Translations under genes and position numbers: made by a program | DNA from: Melastoma dodecandrum | Lineage: Eukaryota > Streptophyta > Magnoliopsida > Myrtales > Melastomataceae | Length of the DNA stretch: 64,000 bases | Assembly: GCA_029817715.1 (NCBI GenBank) | Contig: JARUPY010000397.1 | Span: forward strand, 2,418,001 to 2,482,000 | Direction: 5' to 3' | Shown here: positions 22,195 through 31,985 of the stretch, piece after piece | Numbering within the stretch: position 1 is the first letter of the stretch | Layout: each line of letters starts with the position of its first letter | The notes under the pieces: model-generated | Databases searched by the model: none | Seen by the model: only the letters and a program-made list of their open reading frames with translations | Told to the model about the DNA's origin: nothing

Positions 22195-23672
22195 TGAAAC
22201 GTCCTACAAAATTTTCCAAACTTCATCGGAGTAGTTCCCCGTCATTTGACGGTCAAACAGCGGAAAACGATATCTTTACCTCCACCGTGGCATCTTCTAC
22301 TGTTTTATCTCGTGAGTCCGAGTCACGTGTACTCTGTACCATCTTATTCCTGCGTCACACTAAAAAAAATAGTCCCCTAATGGGATCAGCGATAAATCGC
22401 CGAGTACGCCCATGATGCAGTTTTGTAAAAGATGAGACTATAACCATCCTATCGTGGGCTTGAAGACTGTTTAGCGTAATTAACATGACAACCGAAAATC
22501 TCTTTATGCAACACACATTTAACAGCAGTAGTCACAAATCCAACAACAATAGTCATAGGCAATTATAATGACATCATATCACAATTCAACCCACATGTCG
22601 ATAAGCATCAATCTAAAGCATAAGTATATAAGCGACTCCCATGAATCAACATCCTCTCATCTCATATCATATTAATCCTCCCCAGGGTGCCAGGACCACC
22701 GCAGTGCGTCCTCACCTACTCCTCCGGGAGCGCCCGGGAAACGGCCAGCAGGCACAACCGCGAGTGGTCGTCGCCTCCCCGTACTCCTCCGACGCACAGT
22801 CGAGAAATCACTACATAATTTCCATTCCAATCTCATATCCGTATGGCTTACTCTCGCAGAGCCTCGATTCATGCAGAGAATTGAATCCTTACACACTCAA
22901 GTAATAATCTTATTCAGCGTAGTTGGTCCAGGTTACTTGGCGACAACCAGATTCCTCTCGCAGCGCGACAACCACTTGGTAACTAACCGGACCCCAGCAA
23001 CCGTCGACCGAAGTCGTACGAAGCCAGTCCAATCCGGAGATTAACGGATTCCCCTGGTGAAGGAACTGGCCGCCCTCCCAGTAACCCCCAACTACCGCTC
23101 GCATTTCCACATAATAATAACATGAGGCCCTGAATGTCCATCAATTCGTAATTAACCATCATTATCAATATCCACACAATTTTCAGCCCGTCCCGTATCC
23201 AAGACTTTCAAAAAGCTTCCAGCTAAACAACCACTCCGAGCATGGGCATTCCATATTCTACAGAAAATTCTTAATTGACCAACACCCCAAGCACAGACGA
23301 GCATCATTGCAGTGATAATATTAGCCAGAAGCAAGCTCGACATACTGAGAATCATTTTATATAGATAATTTCAGCCAACAAAGGTTTCGAGTACAACGGC
23401 ATAAACCTACAAAGGGTCTGGACAACAGCAACTCCAACTACAAAGGGTCTGGACAACTGCAGGCTTAGGTCCAGGCGTCCCCTTTAATATGTGATGTAAT
23501 CACACGAAATCGAATTAGTAATCTCGTTAATATTGGATATTAACGTTCACTGACAACGAAAGTATTAAACTCTCGTGCCACGTCGGATTTTGACTCGGTC
23601 CAACGTTCTAGCTCTAGTCAACATTCTAATCAAAATAATATATTTCCATTTCCGAAATTCCGGGTCGTTACA
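22195..23672 (-). repeat. Tekay LTR shared between copies B and C (1,478 bp)
   Basis: Starts TGTAACGACCCGG at 23672 and ends GACGTTTCA at 22195 in element orientation. It is the 5' LTR of copy B and the 3' LTR of copy C, since polypurine sequence and integrase tail follow it to the right. Compared with the other LTR it has about 860 bp of different central sequence (about 22603-23463). A tandem repeat of TACAAAGGGTCTGGACAAC occurs near 23409-23460. Confidence 0.85.
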
Positions 23673-23727
23673 ATCTATCCCCCTTAATTTAAATTTCGTC
23701 CCCGAAATTTCATTGTACATATCACTT

Positions 23728-24576
23728 TCACTCAAATAGGTACGGATACATCTCTTTCATCTTGGATTCTGTTTCCCAAGTGAACTCCTCAATATTTCCA
23801 TGTAACCAACGAACTTGCACCATAGGAACCACTCGATGACGGAGCTGTTTCTCCATCCTATCAACTATCTCCACGGGCTCCGTAGTAACCTGTGAGTTTG
23901 GAGCCACTTCAATCTGCTCATCATGTAGCACATGTCGAGGATCTGGGACGTACTTCCTAAGCAATAGATACATGGAAGACGTTATGGATATCGGCCAATC
24001 TGGGGGGTAAGGCTAATCTGTAAGCCACATTCCCGATCCTCTCCAAGATCTCGTAAGGTCAAATATATCTCGGGCTTAATTTGCCTTTAAGCCCAAATCT
24101 GAGATTCAGCTTAGTAGGAGATACTTTCAGAAAGACGTAATCTCCCACCTCGAACTCAAGAGGCCTGCGCCGCCTGTCTGCATAACTCTTTTGTCTGCTA
24201 TGTGCGGCGCGAAGATGATCCCGAATAAGTCTGATCATCTCTGTAGTCTCACGGACCATCTCAGGTCCTAATTCTGCCTGTTCTCCACTCTCGTTCCAAC
24301 ATAAAGGGGTTCTGCACGGGCGACCATACAGAGCTTCAAAGGGAGCCATCTGAATACTCTGTTGGTAACTGTTGTTGTACGAGAACTCCACCAATGGTAG
24401 CTGATCTACCCACGAGCCTTCCAGATCTAAAGCACAAGCTCTCAACATATCCTCAAGTATCTGGATGATGCGCTCGGTCTGACCATCTGTCTGAGGGTGG
24501 AAGGCAGTGCTCATATTCAATCTCGTGCCCAATGACCGCTGTATATTGCTCCAGAACCGAGAAGTAAACCGAAGTA
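23728..24576 (-). pseudogene. Tekay copy C: integrase C-terminal part, truncated
   Basis: Nearly identical to copy B from 16956 to about 17807. It encodes the second half of the integrase core (MSTAFHPQTDGQTERIIQ) and the chromodomain-like tail ending YPYLFE at 23728. A TGA at 24061-24059 where copy B has GGA and a one-base insertion near 23992 break the frame. The element stops abruptly at about 24576, where plus-strand copia sequence begins, so the rest of copy C is missing. Confidence 0.88.
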
Positions 24577-25704
24577 TGCCCAAAGGCAAGGGTCTTCCGA
24601 ATTCAATGTGAGCTGAAGTTGTGAACACAACAGCTTACACCGACGAAAGCAGTTCAAAACAAGACGCCTTATGAAGCATGGCAAAAAAGGAAACCCGTGG
24701 TTGATCACTTGAAGGTACTTGGATGTGTTGCATATGCTCTTTTGACGAAGAAGAACGAGAAGTTTGATAAGAAGAGTGAGAAGCTAATCTTTATCGGTTA
24801 CAATGAAGAATCTAAAGGTTATCGTTTGTTTGACCCAAAGACTAACAATCTTGTAATTTCAAGAGATGTTATTTTCGATGAGAATGTATTGTGGAAGTGG
24901 GAGAACGAGTATTCTCAGACTCAGCCAATGTTTTCTTATCTATAAGCACCAGCAATAGTGCCTTCCTCAAATCTCACTTGTACAGCAGCAACTAGTACCT
25001 CAAGAGTAAATTCAGAGAATGAAGATTATGCTAATGATATGCAACCAAGGATGTATCACTTATTAACTGAAGTTTACGATCAAGCTAACTTTGCACTTAC
25101 TACATTTGAGCTGTAGAATTTCGAAGAGGCCACAAAAGAAGAAAAATGGAGAAATACAATAAAAGAAGAGATGTTTAGTATCGAGAAGAATTATACTTGG
25201 TCCCTAGTAGACCTTCCCAAAGGAAAAGAAGCAATTGGCTTGAAATGGGTATTCAAAACAAAGTTCAATGAGGATGGAAGTGTGCATAAGCACAAAGCTC
25301 GTCTCGTAGCAAAAGGTTACTCAGAACAGCTCGGAGTTGATTTCACTGAGAAGTTCACTGTAGCGTTATCATCAGCTGAAGCAGAATACATTGCAGAAAA
25401 TGAAGCAATTCGTGAAGCAGTATGGCTAAGAACGTTATTGCTGGAGTTATAGCAGAAGATTGCTCATCCAACACCAGTATTCTGTGATAATCAGTCATCC
25501 ATTGCTATGATGAAGAACCATGTGTTTCATGCAAGGTCAAAACACATTGAATTACGCCACCACTTTATCAGAGAAATGGTGATGAAGAAGGAGATAGTTA
25601 TGGAGTTTATTCATACCCAGGATCAACCTGCTGATATTCTAATAAAGGCTGTGAATTTCGAGAAGCTCGAGTTGTTCAAGAAGTTTCTGAAGATTACAAA
25701 TTAA
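24577..25704 (+). pseudogene. Ty1/copia pol fragment with internal RT deletion
   Basis: The plus strand encodes the end of a copia integrase (DHLKVLGCVAYALLTKK, then FIGYNEESKGYRLFDP), the start of reverse transcriptase (LPKGKEAIGLKWVFKTKFNEDG and KARLVAKGYSEQ), then jumps directly into the end of RNase H (ALSSAEAEYIAENEAIREAVWL and ARSKHIELRHHFIRE). The catalytic RT block and most of RNase H are missing, joined in frame near 25357. Further stops occur at 24943, 25114 and 25450, and there is a frameshift in the first 100 bases. The fragment starts inside integrase, so gag, protease and the 5' LTR are absent. Confidence 0.88.
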
Positions 25705-25711
25705 GAGGGGG

Positions 25712-26009
25712 TGTTAAATGTCATTTAAATGTCATTAATTTGTAATCTCATTTAGTGTCATTAAGTGTGTGTTAGTGGGGTGGTGTTAATGCCTTGGTAG
25801 TGGGGTGTAGTTAATGACCTAATAACTAGGGTAGAGTAAATGCTTTCTCTAGATCTATCCTAGGACCCTATAAAAGGAGAAGCAATCTCCAAATGTTGTA
25901 AGAGAGAAAAATGATTGTAAGAGAAGCACTCTGGTCGTAAGAAAGATGAAAGGCTCCGCAGTTAGCCAAAGTATTCTCTCAAAATTTCCCTGTTCCTTAT
26001 TTTCAGAAT
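25712..26009 (+). repeat. 3' LTR of the copia fragment (right edge uncertain)
   Basis: Right after the pol stop, the polypurine AAGAGGGGG leads into TGTTAAATGTC at 25712, the expected LTR start. A TATA box CTATAAAAGG lies near 25869. The right edge is not certain because no second LTR is present; AATCA near 26009 is one candidate, with others up to about 26040. Confidence 0.65.
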
Positions 26010-26084
26010 CACTTCGCTGTGTCGTAATAGTTCCACAAACCCCTTCCTGTGATACAGCAAAGCACCGCTTTCAAAACAACCCCA

Positions 26085-26340
26085 ACAAGAACGACAACGA
26101 CAACATCATCCTCAATCCTAGGTTCGAGGATGGCTTGAAAGGCTGGGCCGGCTGCGGCCACAAGATAGTCCTCCACGATTCCTCCACTGACAAGAGGATC
26201 GTCTAGGAGACCAAGCGGCACTTCATGGCTGCCGCCAGACAGGACGCTGACTTGGAACGGTGTCAAGGAAGAGATCACGGGTAGGGTAAAGCGGAAGTCG
26301 ACGAGTCTAAGATCGAGAACACCAGTAGGTCGAGTTCATG
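26085..26340 (+). pseudogene. Fragment of a GH10 endo-xylanase CBM22 domain
   Basis: The plus strand reads NIILNPRFEDGLKGWAGCG, then KIVLHDSSTDKRIV and a stop (26203-26205). In another frame it continues with TWNGVKEEITGRVKRK. These match consecutive parts of the carbohydrate-binding CBM22 module of plant cell-wall xylanases (XYN1/2 type), with a frameshift and stop between them. No GH10 catalytic domain was found. It lies directly behind the copia LTR, so it may be a captured or relocated exon piece. Confidence 0.6.
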
Positions 26341-27082
26341 ACGTCTTCAACGATTCGAGTTCGAAGGCCTAGTTTTCAAGTTTTATCCCTAACCTCTGGC
26401 AATTTTCTCCACGAAGTCTTTATTGTTAGGCCAAATTGGCAAATCAATCATGTAGTATGCCAATTTTTTCTGATCTATCCCATCTCGAAACATTATATGG
26501 ACTTACTCAGTTATATCAAATCCATCATCCGTTAGTGTTGCATCCCTGTTAGTATAAACGGTGTTAATATACCTCCGTTTATACGACAAGACAGAAACAA
26601 CAGACGTGAAACCGAATATGATGTGGAGCCATGGTGTCAAAAGTAGGTCACTCCCCTTATTACCCCTTTATGTGTATCACGTAGGACGCCATTATTTGTA
26701 ACATTAACTGAGGATATATTTAATATGACGAAATAAGTAGATATAACGGAGTAAGAACTATGATAAAAAATGAGTATAATACATGATAGATTTACTAATT
26801 TAGCCTTACAGTTAAGTATGAGATAGAGATCACGAGCGCACGTAAGAAGATGGGTTGGAAGATCGTCATTGAGAAGGGTGACTCCCCGTTAAAGGTCTAC
26901 ATCGACATGTGATCATAAGGCGTAAGATCAGCATACTAAAATCATTCAAAGATCAAATCATACGGGCCTTCTTGCGTACACAACCTCCAGTAAGCAATAT
27001 ATAAGTAAGTACTCGGTAATATAAACGCCGCCGGCCCGAGATCAAACCCTAGCAAACTCAGTCGACCTCGATGCGGGAGTCT
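26341..27082. other. Intergenic, downstream of the HD-Zip gene
   Basis: No gene seen. A perfect 10-bp inverted repeat GTATAAACGG / CCGTTTATAC (26552-26584, 13-base loop) is the only structure noted. The 3' UTR and polyadenylation region of the minus-strand HD-Zip gene should lie at the right end. Confidence 0.5.
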
Positions 27083-27945
27083 TCACGGCCCCTGTCTATT
27101 GGTTGGAGACAATGGCGATGGGAAACTGGTTTTGCAAGAAGGGCAGATGCAGACGGGCGAGGTCGAAGGCTCCTCCGTGTCATATTTCAGCCTCCAAAGC
27201 TCCATCTTCAACCTCGCGTTGTCTTCCTTTAGGGTTTCGCAACATTTCCTCAGCATCTGGCAGTCCACCTCCGTCTGCTTCAGCTTCGTCCTACGTTTAT
27301 ATAAAAAGAAGAAGAAAGAAAGAAAGAAAGGAAATCAATACGGGTTTCGAGGACCAACCGAATCACTCAGAGATCGAACCGACCTTGCTCTTCTGTTCTG
27401 AAACCACACTTCAACTTGACGAGGACGGAGATTCAGCTTCTCGGCCAGTTCTTGCTTTTGCCTCTGCTTCACATTCAACCGCCACGGTAATTAGTTTCAA
27501 TCGAATACCGATCAGTTATGCTCAGGAAACAAAGGAAAACACGATCACTTACGCCGTTAAGGGTAGCGTTCGAGTCGAAGTACTCCTCCAGGACCGAGGT
27601 CTGCTGCTTTGACAGCTTAAGCTTCTTCCTCGGACTCCCCCCGTCGGCCCCTTCGCCTTCGTCCCCCTTATGTTCCCTCACCAAGGAGTCCGAGAACGAC
27701 GGCGACGCGCTCCATCGAGGGCTCCCGTCGCCAAATCCTCCCGAATCCGCCCGAGGGACGGAGTCCGGCAACCCAAGGGTGAGGCGAGGAAGGAGAGGGT
27801 CGTCCTCGTCCGGCCGCGAAACCCCGTCGGCCATCTCACGACCTCGTCCGCAACCATCCAGACGTCGCGAACTTGCGTAACCCCCGTAACAGAGGAGGCT
27901 CAGGTCGAGACTGGGGAACGAGAAATCGTCGATCATGACGATCAA
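27083..27945 (-). CDS. HD-Zip class II homeodomain transcription factor
   Basis: Three exons on the minus strand: 27945-27553, 27463-27384 and 27290-27083, joined by GT...AG introns of 89 and 93 bp; 226 aa. The homeodomain spans about residues 105-162, with [18 protein letters not shown] in exon 1 and [15 protein letters not shown] in exon 2. The leucine zipper follows in exon 3 and the class II redox motif appears as CPSCK. Splitting of the homeodomain over exons 1-2 fits class II. The N-terminus has LDLSL (residues 13-17) and LTLGL (55-59), EAR-like LxLxL motifs of repressors. The start at 27945 includes the first EAR motif and lies about 65 bp from a TATA box; MADG at residue 38 is the alternative. 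The family binds CAATNATTG-type sites and acts in shade and auxin responses. Confidence 0.85.
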
Positions 27946-28010
27946 GAAGGGGGAAAAGCACAGGGAATATGGAAATTAAAAAAGACGGATGGGATGGGCT
28001 TAGACTTAGA

Positions 28011-28020
28011 CTTTTATATG
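28011..28020 (-). promoter_or_regulatory. TATA box of the HD-Zip gene
   Basis: Minus strand CATATAAAAG about 65 bp before the chosen ATG at 27945. Confidence 0.55.
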
Positions 28021-28569
28021 TGTAGTAAACCTAAAAATAATAATAAAAAAATATATATCCAAGATGACAATTAAAAGGCAACTTCGGAAGACTAATGAAT
28101 TATATGGAAATTAAATATCTTAAAAACAACAACAGCAATATTTAACCGACACAATAACTCAATCATTACCAAACTTTCGAGATGTCAAATAATTATAAGT
28201 GATAATTATTCATAGGTTATATTTTTCTACGCATGCAGTCCCACGCAATATCGAGCACAATAATTCAATGGGATTGGGTGGTATGACGAGGCCACGCCCA
28301 CCCCCCTGCCTAGCTATTCTCTAAACCCCGAATGAACAAACAACTCACTCATGCATGACATGATCATCCTTTTTTTGTTTTTTAACCCACCTCGGCCGAT
28401 GATTTACACGTGACACTAACCATCGAAACAAATGACCAAAGTTTAATAATATTATCCTAACCCTCAGAGATTGACATTTGTATCGATCGTTTTAGTTATT
28501 TTAGTACATGCGTCTTGGATATTCTTTTCTTAATATAAAAAGAAGGTGTTTCGAATGGAGAAGAAGAGG

Positions 28570-28685
28570 GTTTGGTGAGAAGAAGAAGTGGGAGTGATTG
28601 AGATGATCATGTATATATATATATTTGGTGAGACGAAGAAGTGGGAGTGATTGAGATGATCATGTATATATATATATATATATAT
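28570..28685. repeat. Two direct copies of a 52-bp unit ending in (TA)n
   Basis: TTGGTGAGAAGAAGAAGTGG...GATGATCATG followed by TATATATAT occurs at about 28572 and again at about 28624 with one substitution. The second (TA)n run is longer. Confidence 0.85.
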
Positions 28686-28930
28686 TGCCAAATTTGTATG
28701 TATTAGGTTACCCATCGTCTTCTTCCGCCGACCAATTCCAATCCTTGGACAATTCATCATTGGCCGAGGACAAAAACACTTTTTCCATCTGAATTGACTG
28801 GTACATGGAATTCCATATTCAAATTATTATATGAACTACTTATGTTGTATATGTTTGTTCAAATGATGTACTAATGAAGGTTAGGGTTAAATAAGTATTT
28901 ATCGACTGTTGGAAATTAGTGAAGGGAGAT

Positions 28931-28931
<1 letters not shown>

Positions 28932-28962
<31 letters not shown>
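28932..28962. repeat. Run of 31 G
   Basis: An uninterrupted homopolymer of G. The length may be an assembly estimate. Confidence 0.9.
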
Positions 28963-28964
<2 letters not shown>

Positions 28965-29312
28965 AAGGTGGATTACATATGCAATGATGATAAATCATGC
29001 TAATATAATTGGGAGATTTAAATATGTTGAAGTTGGTACTTACAAGACCCTGAAAAGGTCCACCTACGAATCATTTGGAAGTCGATCGATCACACCCCAA
29101 ATGTAGTAGTAGTAGTCTTTTCTTGGTTTGCCTGCGTCATGCAATTTTTTCTTAGTTTCGTATTATTATTATTATTTTTTGGTTATCTCATCATTCGTTG
29201 ACGAACATGGTGGGTACATCGAGAATGGCACAGCTGCATGGATAATACAATCGTGCCACCACCCGTAAGCGCCGTAGACGAGGCTGAGCTTGTCAGTGTT
29301 CCGGGGAATTTT

Positions 29313-29884
29313 TTGTCAAAATATCAATTTATGTCCTCAAGTTTGAATCAACTTTCTGTTTTGTCATTAACTTAGTTTGTTATATAATTTTGTCACCAAC
29401 TTTTATTTTGATTTTGATTTTGACCAATCTTGAATTTTATCGTGCATAAGCCAAACAGACCTTAATAGACAATTTTCATTTATCGACTAAGAAGTAAAAA
29501 AAAAATAAAAAAATGGGAAATAATATTTGTTTATAAAATTTTGATGGACAAATCAATTGAATTGGAAGCCGAAGTTAACGCTAATTACTGATGTTGTCAA
29601 AAAATATGAAAAATCGATGAAGGTCGGATGATGTTTAATTAGGGAGAGACTACTACGGATAAAGTGGATTATGAGATGAATGAATGATAGATTGAAACTC
29701 CACTATTATAGGACACGGGTCACACTATATTAAGGCCTTGTTTGGCTTTCGCTAGAAGAAATTCATGATTTGTCAAAATTAAAATAAAAACAAAAGTTGG
29801 TGACAAAATTATATTATAACAAACTAAGTTAATGACAAAATAAAAAGTTGGCTCAAAGTTGAGGCCATAAATGTATATTTTGCC
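29313..29884. mobile_element. Foldback/MITE-like element, full copy 1
   Basis: Arms of about 150 bp (29313-29466 and 29731-29884) are inverted repeats. TCAAAATAT...CATTAACTTAGTTTGTTATA...TTGTCACCAACTTTT on the left is mirrored on the right, and each arm ends inward at an AAGCCAAACA-type word. The middle carries no ORF and matches, in opposite orientation, the middles of the elements at 30722-31115 and 58210-58800. Exact ends and target duplication are not certain. Confidence 0.75.
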
Positions 29885-30721
29885 ATTCGATTATAAGCAT
29901 GATGATGCTCCATGAGTTTAAGAATATTTTGGAATGATTTACGGTTGGTGTTGGGCGTATTAAATATGGGTCAGATTTTAAGAGAACCATAAAACATAAT
30001 GGGCCGGTCCAACGGAGGCAATGAACATCGTCTCGATCAAATAAGAATGATTTCCCAATAAGTGAAGGAAAGCAATATCACATCCATGGTTAATAATAAT
30101 AATAAAATGAGTAGGGCAGAGGAGGAGAGGGGTGGGGGATGGAATTTCTTGGTGGTAGTGATAGTCAGTTCTCTTATGACTGTCAGATATTTCGTATTAT
30201 TAAAAAATAAGAAATAAGTAATTCATTTATGTTATATTATGAGGAAAACTTATCTTATTATCTTTTATTTGAATTAAATTTGATAACCAGCACTATTATT
30301 TAGTAAACACGTAATTTTATCTACGGAAAACTCATTTCTCACATCCGAATTATCTCTTTTAAATGAGGCAGGCGGCAAACAATTTGATTCCATCAAGTCA
30401 CTCTTTGTTTTCCTTTTTATAAACCGACCAGAAAAGATCAAATCCTAATCCGAAATTATTATTGAGCTCTCTGGACTTTCGAGTTTTGGTGTCTTGCCAT
30501 TGAGATTTATGCGGCCGGTTTCTTGCAGGCGAAGGGATATTCTCCCATGTGTGTCGGGACTCGTTATTATTCTCCTGTTTCCCTCTAATCTAATCCTCAT
30601 CATTCATTATATATATATTCGACCTGAACCAAGAACAACTGTTGGTGGGAATGGGAACCATAGCGTCTGTTTTGGTAGGAAGGAAAACCTCCGGTTTTCG
30701 AAATTTATAATGTATACGTGA

Positions 30722-31115
30722 CAAAATATACTTTTACGTCTACGAGTTAACTTTCTTTTTTAATATTTTAACTTAATTTATTATATAATTTTTTTATTAA
30801 TTTCTGTTTTAATATTAATTTTGGTCAATTTTTAATTTAATCATATGAAAGCCAAATAATACATTAATATAATATGATATGTATCTTATAATAATAAATC
30901 TCTAACTTCTCGTTTTCGTATTTCTCCATCTCATCATTCACCTTATTCGTAACAGCAGCTCCAGAATAAATATATTATTCAGCCTCCACCAATTTTATGT
31001 ATTCTTAACAACATCAAAACTATAGTACAATTTCTACTTTCAACCTACTTAATTTTACTATTAAAATTCTAAAATAAAATCATAATTTTTTTTACTGGTC
31101 GATAAATGATAAATG
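30722..31115. mobile_element. Foldback/MITE-like element, half copy
   Basis: The left arm (ACAAAATATAC to GAAAGCCAAATAA) and central region (ATTCTTAACAACATC, ACTATTAAAATT) match the element at 58210-58800, but no right arm follows; sequence after about 31115 is unrelated. It appears to be a deletion derivative of the same family. Confidence 0.6.
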
Positions 31116-31250
31116 AAAACCGTACACGCACGGTTATTGCCTTTGAAAAGTAAAATGTTTGGCGGAGAAAACGTAGCCATTTATTCATTCACACGTCAAA
31201 CCGAAAACCCAACCAAATCTCGAGGAAAAACCTGCCTCCCGTCATTACAA

Positions 31251-31336
31251 CCCCCCCCCCCCCCCCACCCCCCCACCAGCCCCCCTACATTAAATGTTGT
31301 CTTGACAAGACAACTCTCATAAGGGGGGGTGGGGGG
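31251..31336. repeat. C-tract, 19-bp palindrome, G-tract hairpin
   Basis: A C-rich tract (31251-31286) is followed by the near-perfect palindrome GTTGTCTTGACAAGACAAC (31296-31314) and a G-tract (31323-31336). The two tracts are complementary, so the region could form a long hairpin or G-quadruplex structures. Confidence 0.75.
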
Positions 31337-31985
31337 AGTTGGTGTTCGCTTAGGGTTTGAAAATATATATGTACATGCAGTCCCCTCCCAAGTTGCTAAT
31401 ACTTAGCATCATGTCAAGACGACACGTGTTTCTCACAAATAATTGTTGCCATATCTAAACTATCGAGGAATTATTGTTTGCTACATTATCGTGGTTAGGG
31501 TAAGCGACGCATGTGATGTTTGTTTTTTTATCAAAATTATTTGAACTAACTCCTCACTATGACGAGAACGTAACAAATTAAAAGGGCAAGAAGTGTTAGG
31601 AGAGAAGGAAAGAAAAAGGGCTTGTAAGAAGAGGAACAAGTTCTAGGTACATATATGTCTCTACCTGCCTCGTTTAACTAATTTATATTCCACCTAATCA
31701 TTAGCAAAAACCTGCGGCCAATGGGGGGATGACTACGTGGGTAATGACAGAGATTACATGGGGTTTGAGAGATGCTTAAGATTTTGCAAGAGAGAGTAGG
31801 GTTTTTTTTTCAGTTTGTTCACTAAGATGTGAAGAGTTCAGCTTAGGATGAGAGGAAATGCATGCTTCTTCTTCTTTTATTACAACCCAACGACACCCAT
31901 TGTACGTGTGATGTAGATGTGAAATATGTTCAATCATGTCCATGCGTCGGATGATGATCTTACCTGCGTTAACTGAGGTGTGTGC

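Larger units (their letters stand above)
27946..31985. other. Intergenic region between HD-Zip and MYB genes
   Basis: About 4 kb without a supported gene. It holds the TATA box, tandem duplication, G-run, two foldback elements and hairpin listed separately. The two minus-strand genes do not share a promoter: this stretch is upstream of HD-Zip and downstream of MYB. Confidence 0.6.

Noticed and set aside
27103..27880. Plus-strand open frames over the HD-Zip gene
   Set aside because: They are antisense to exons with clear homeodomain coding and splice sites.
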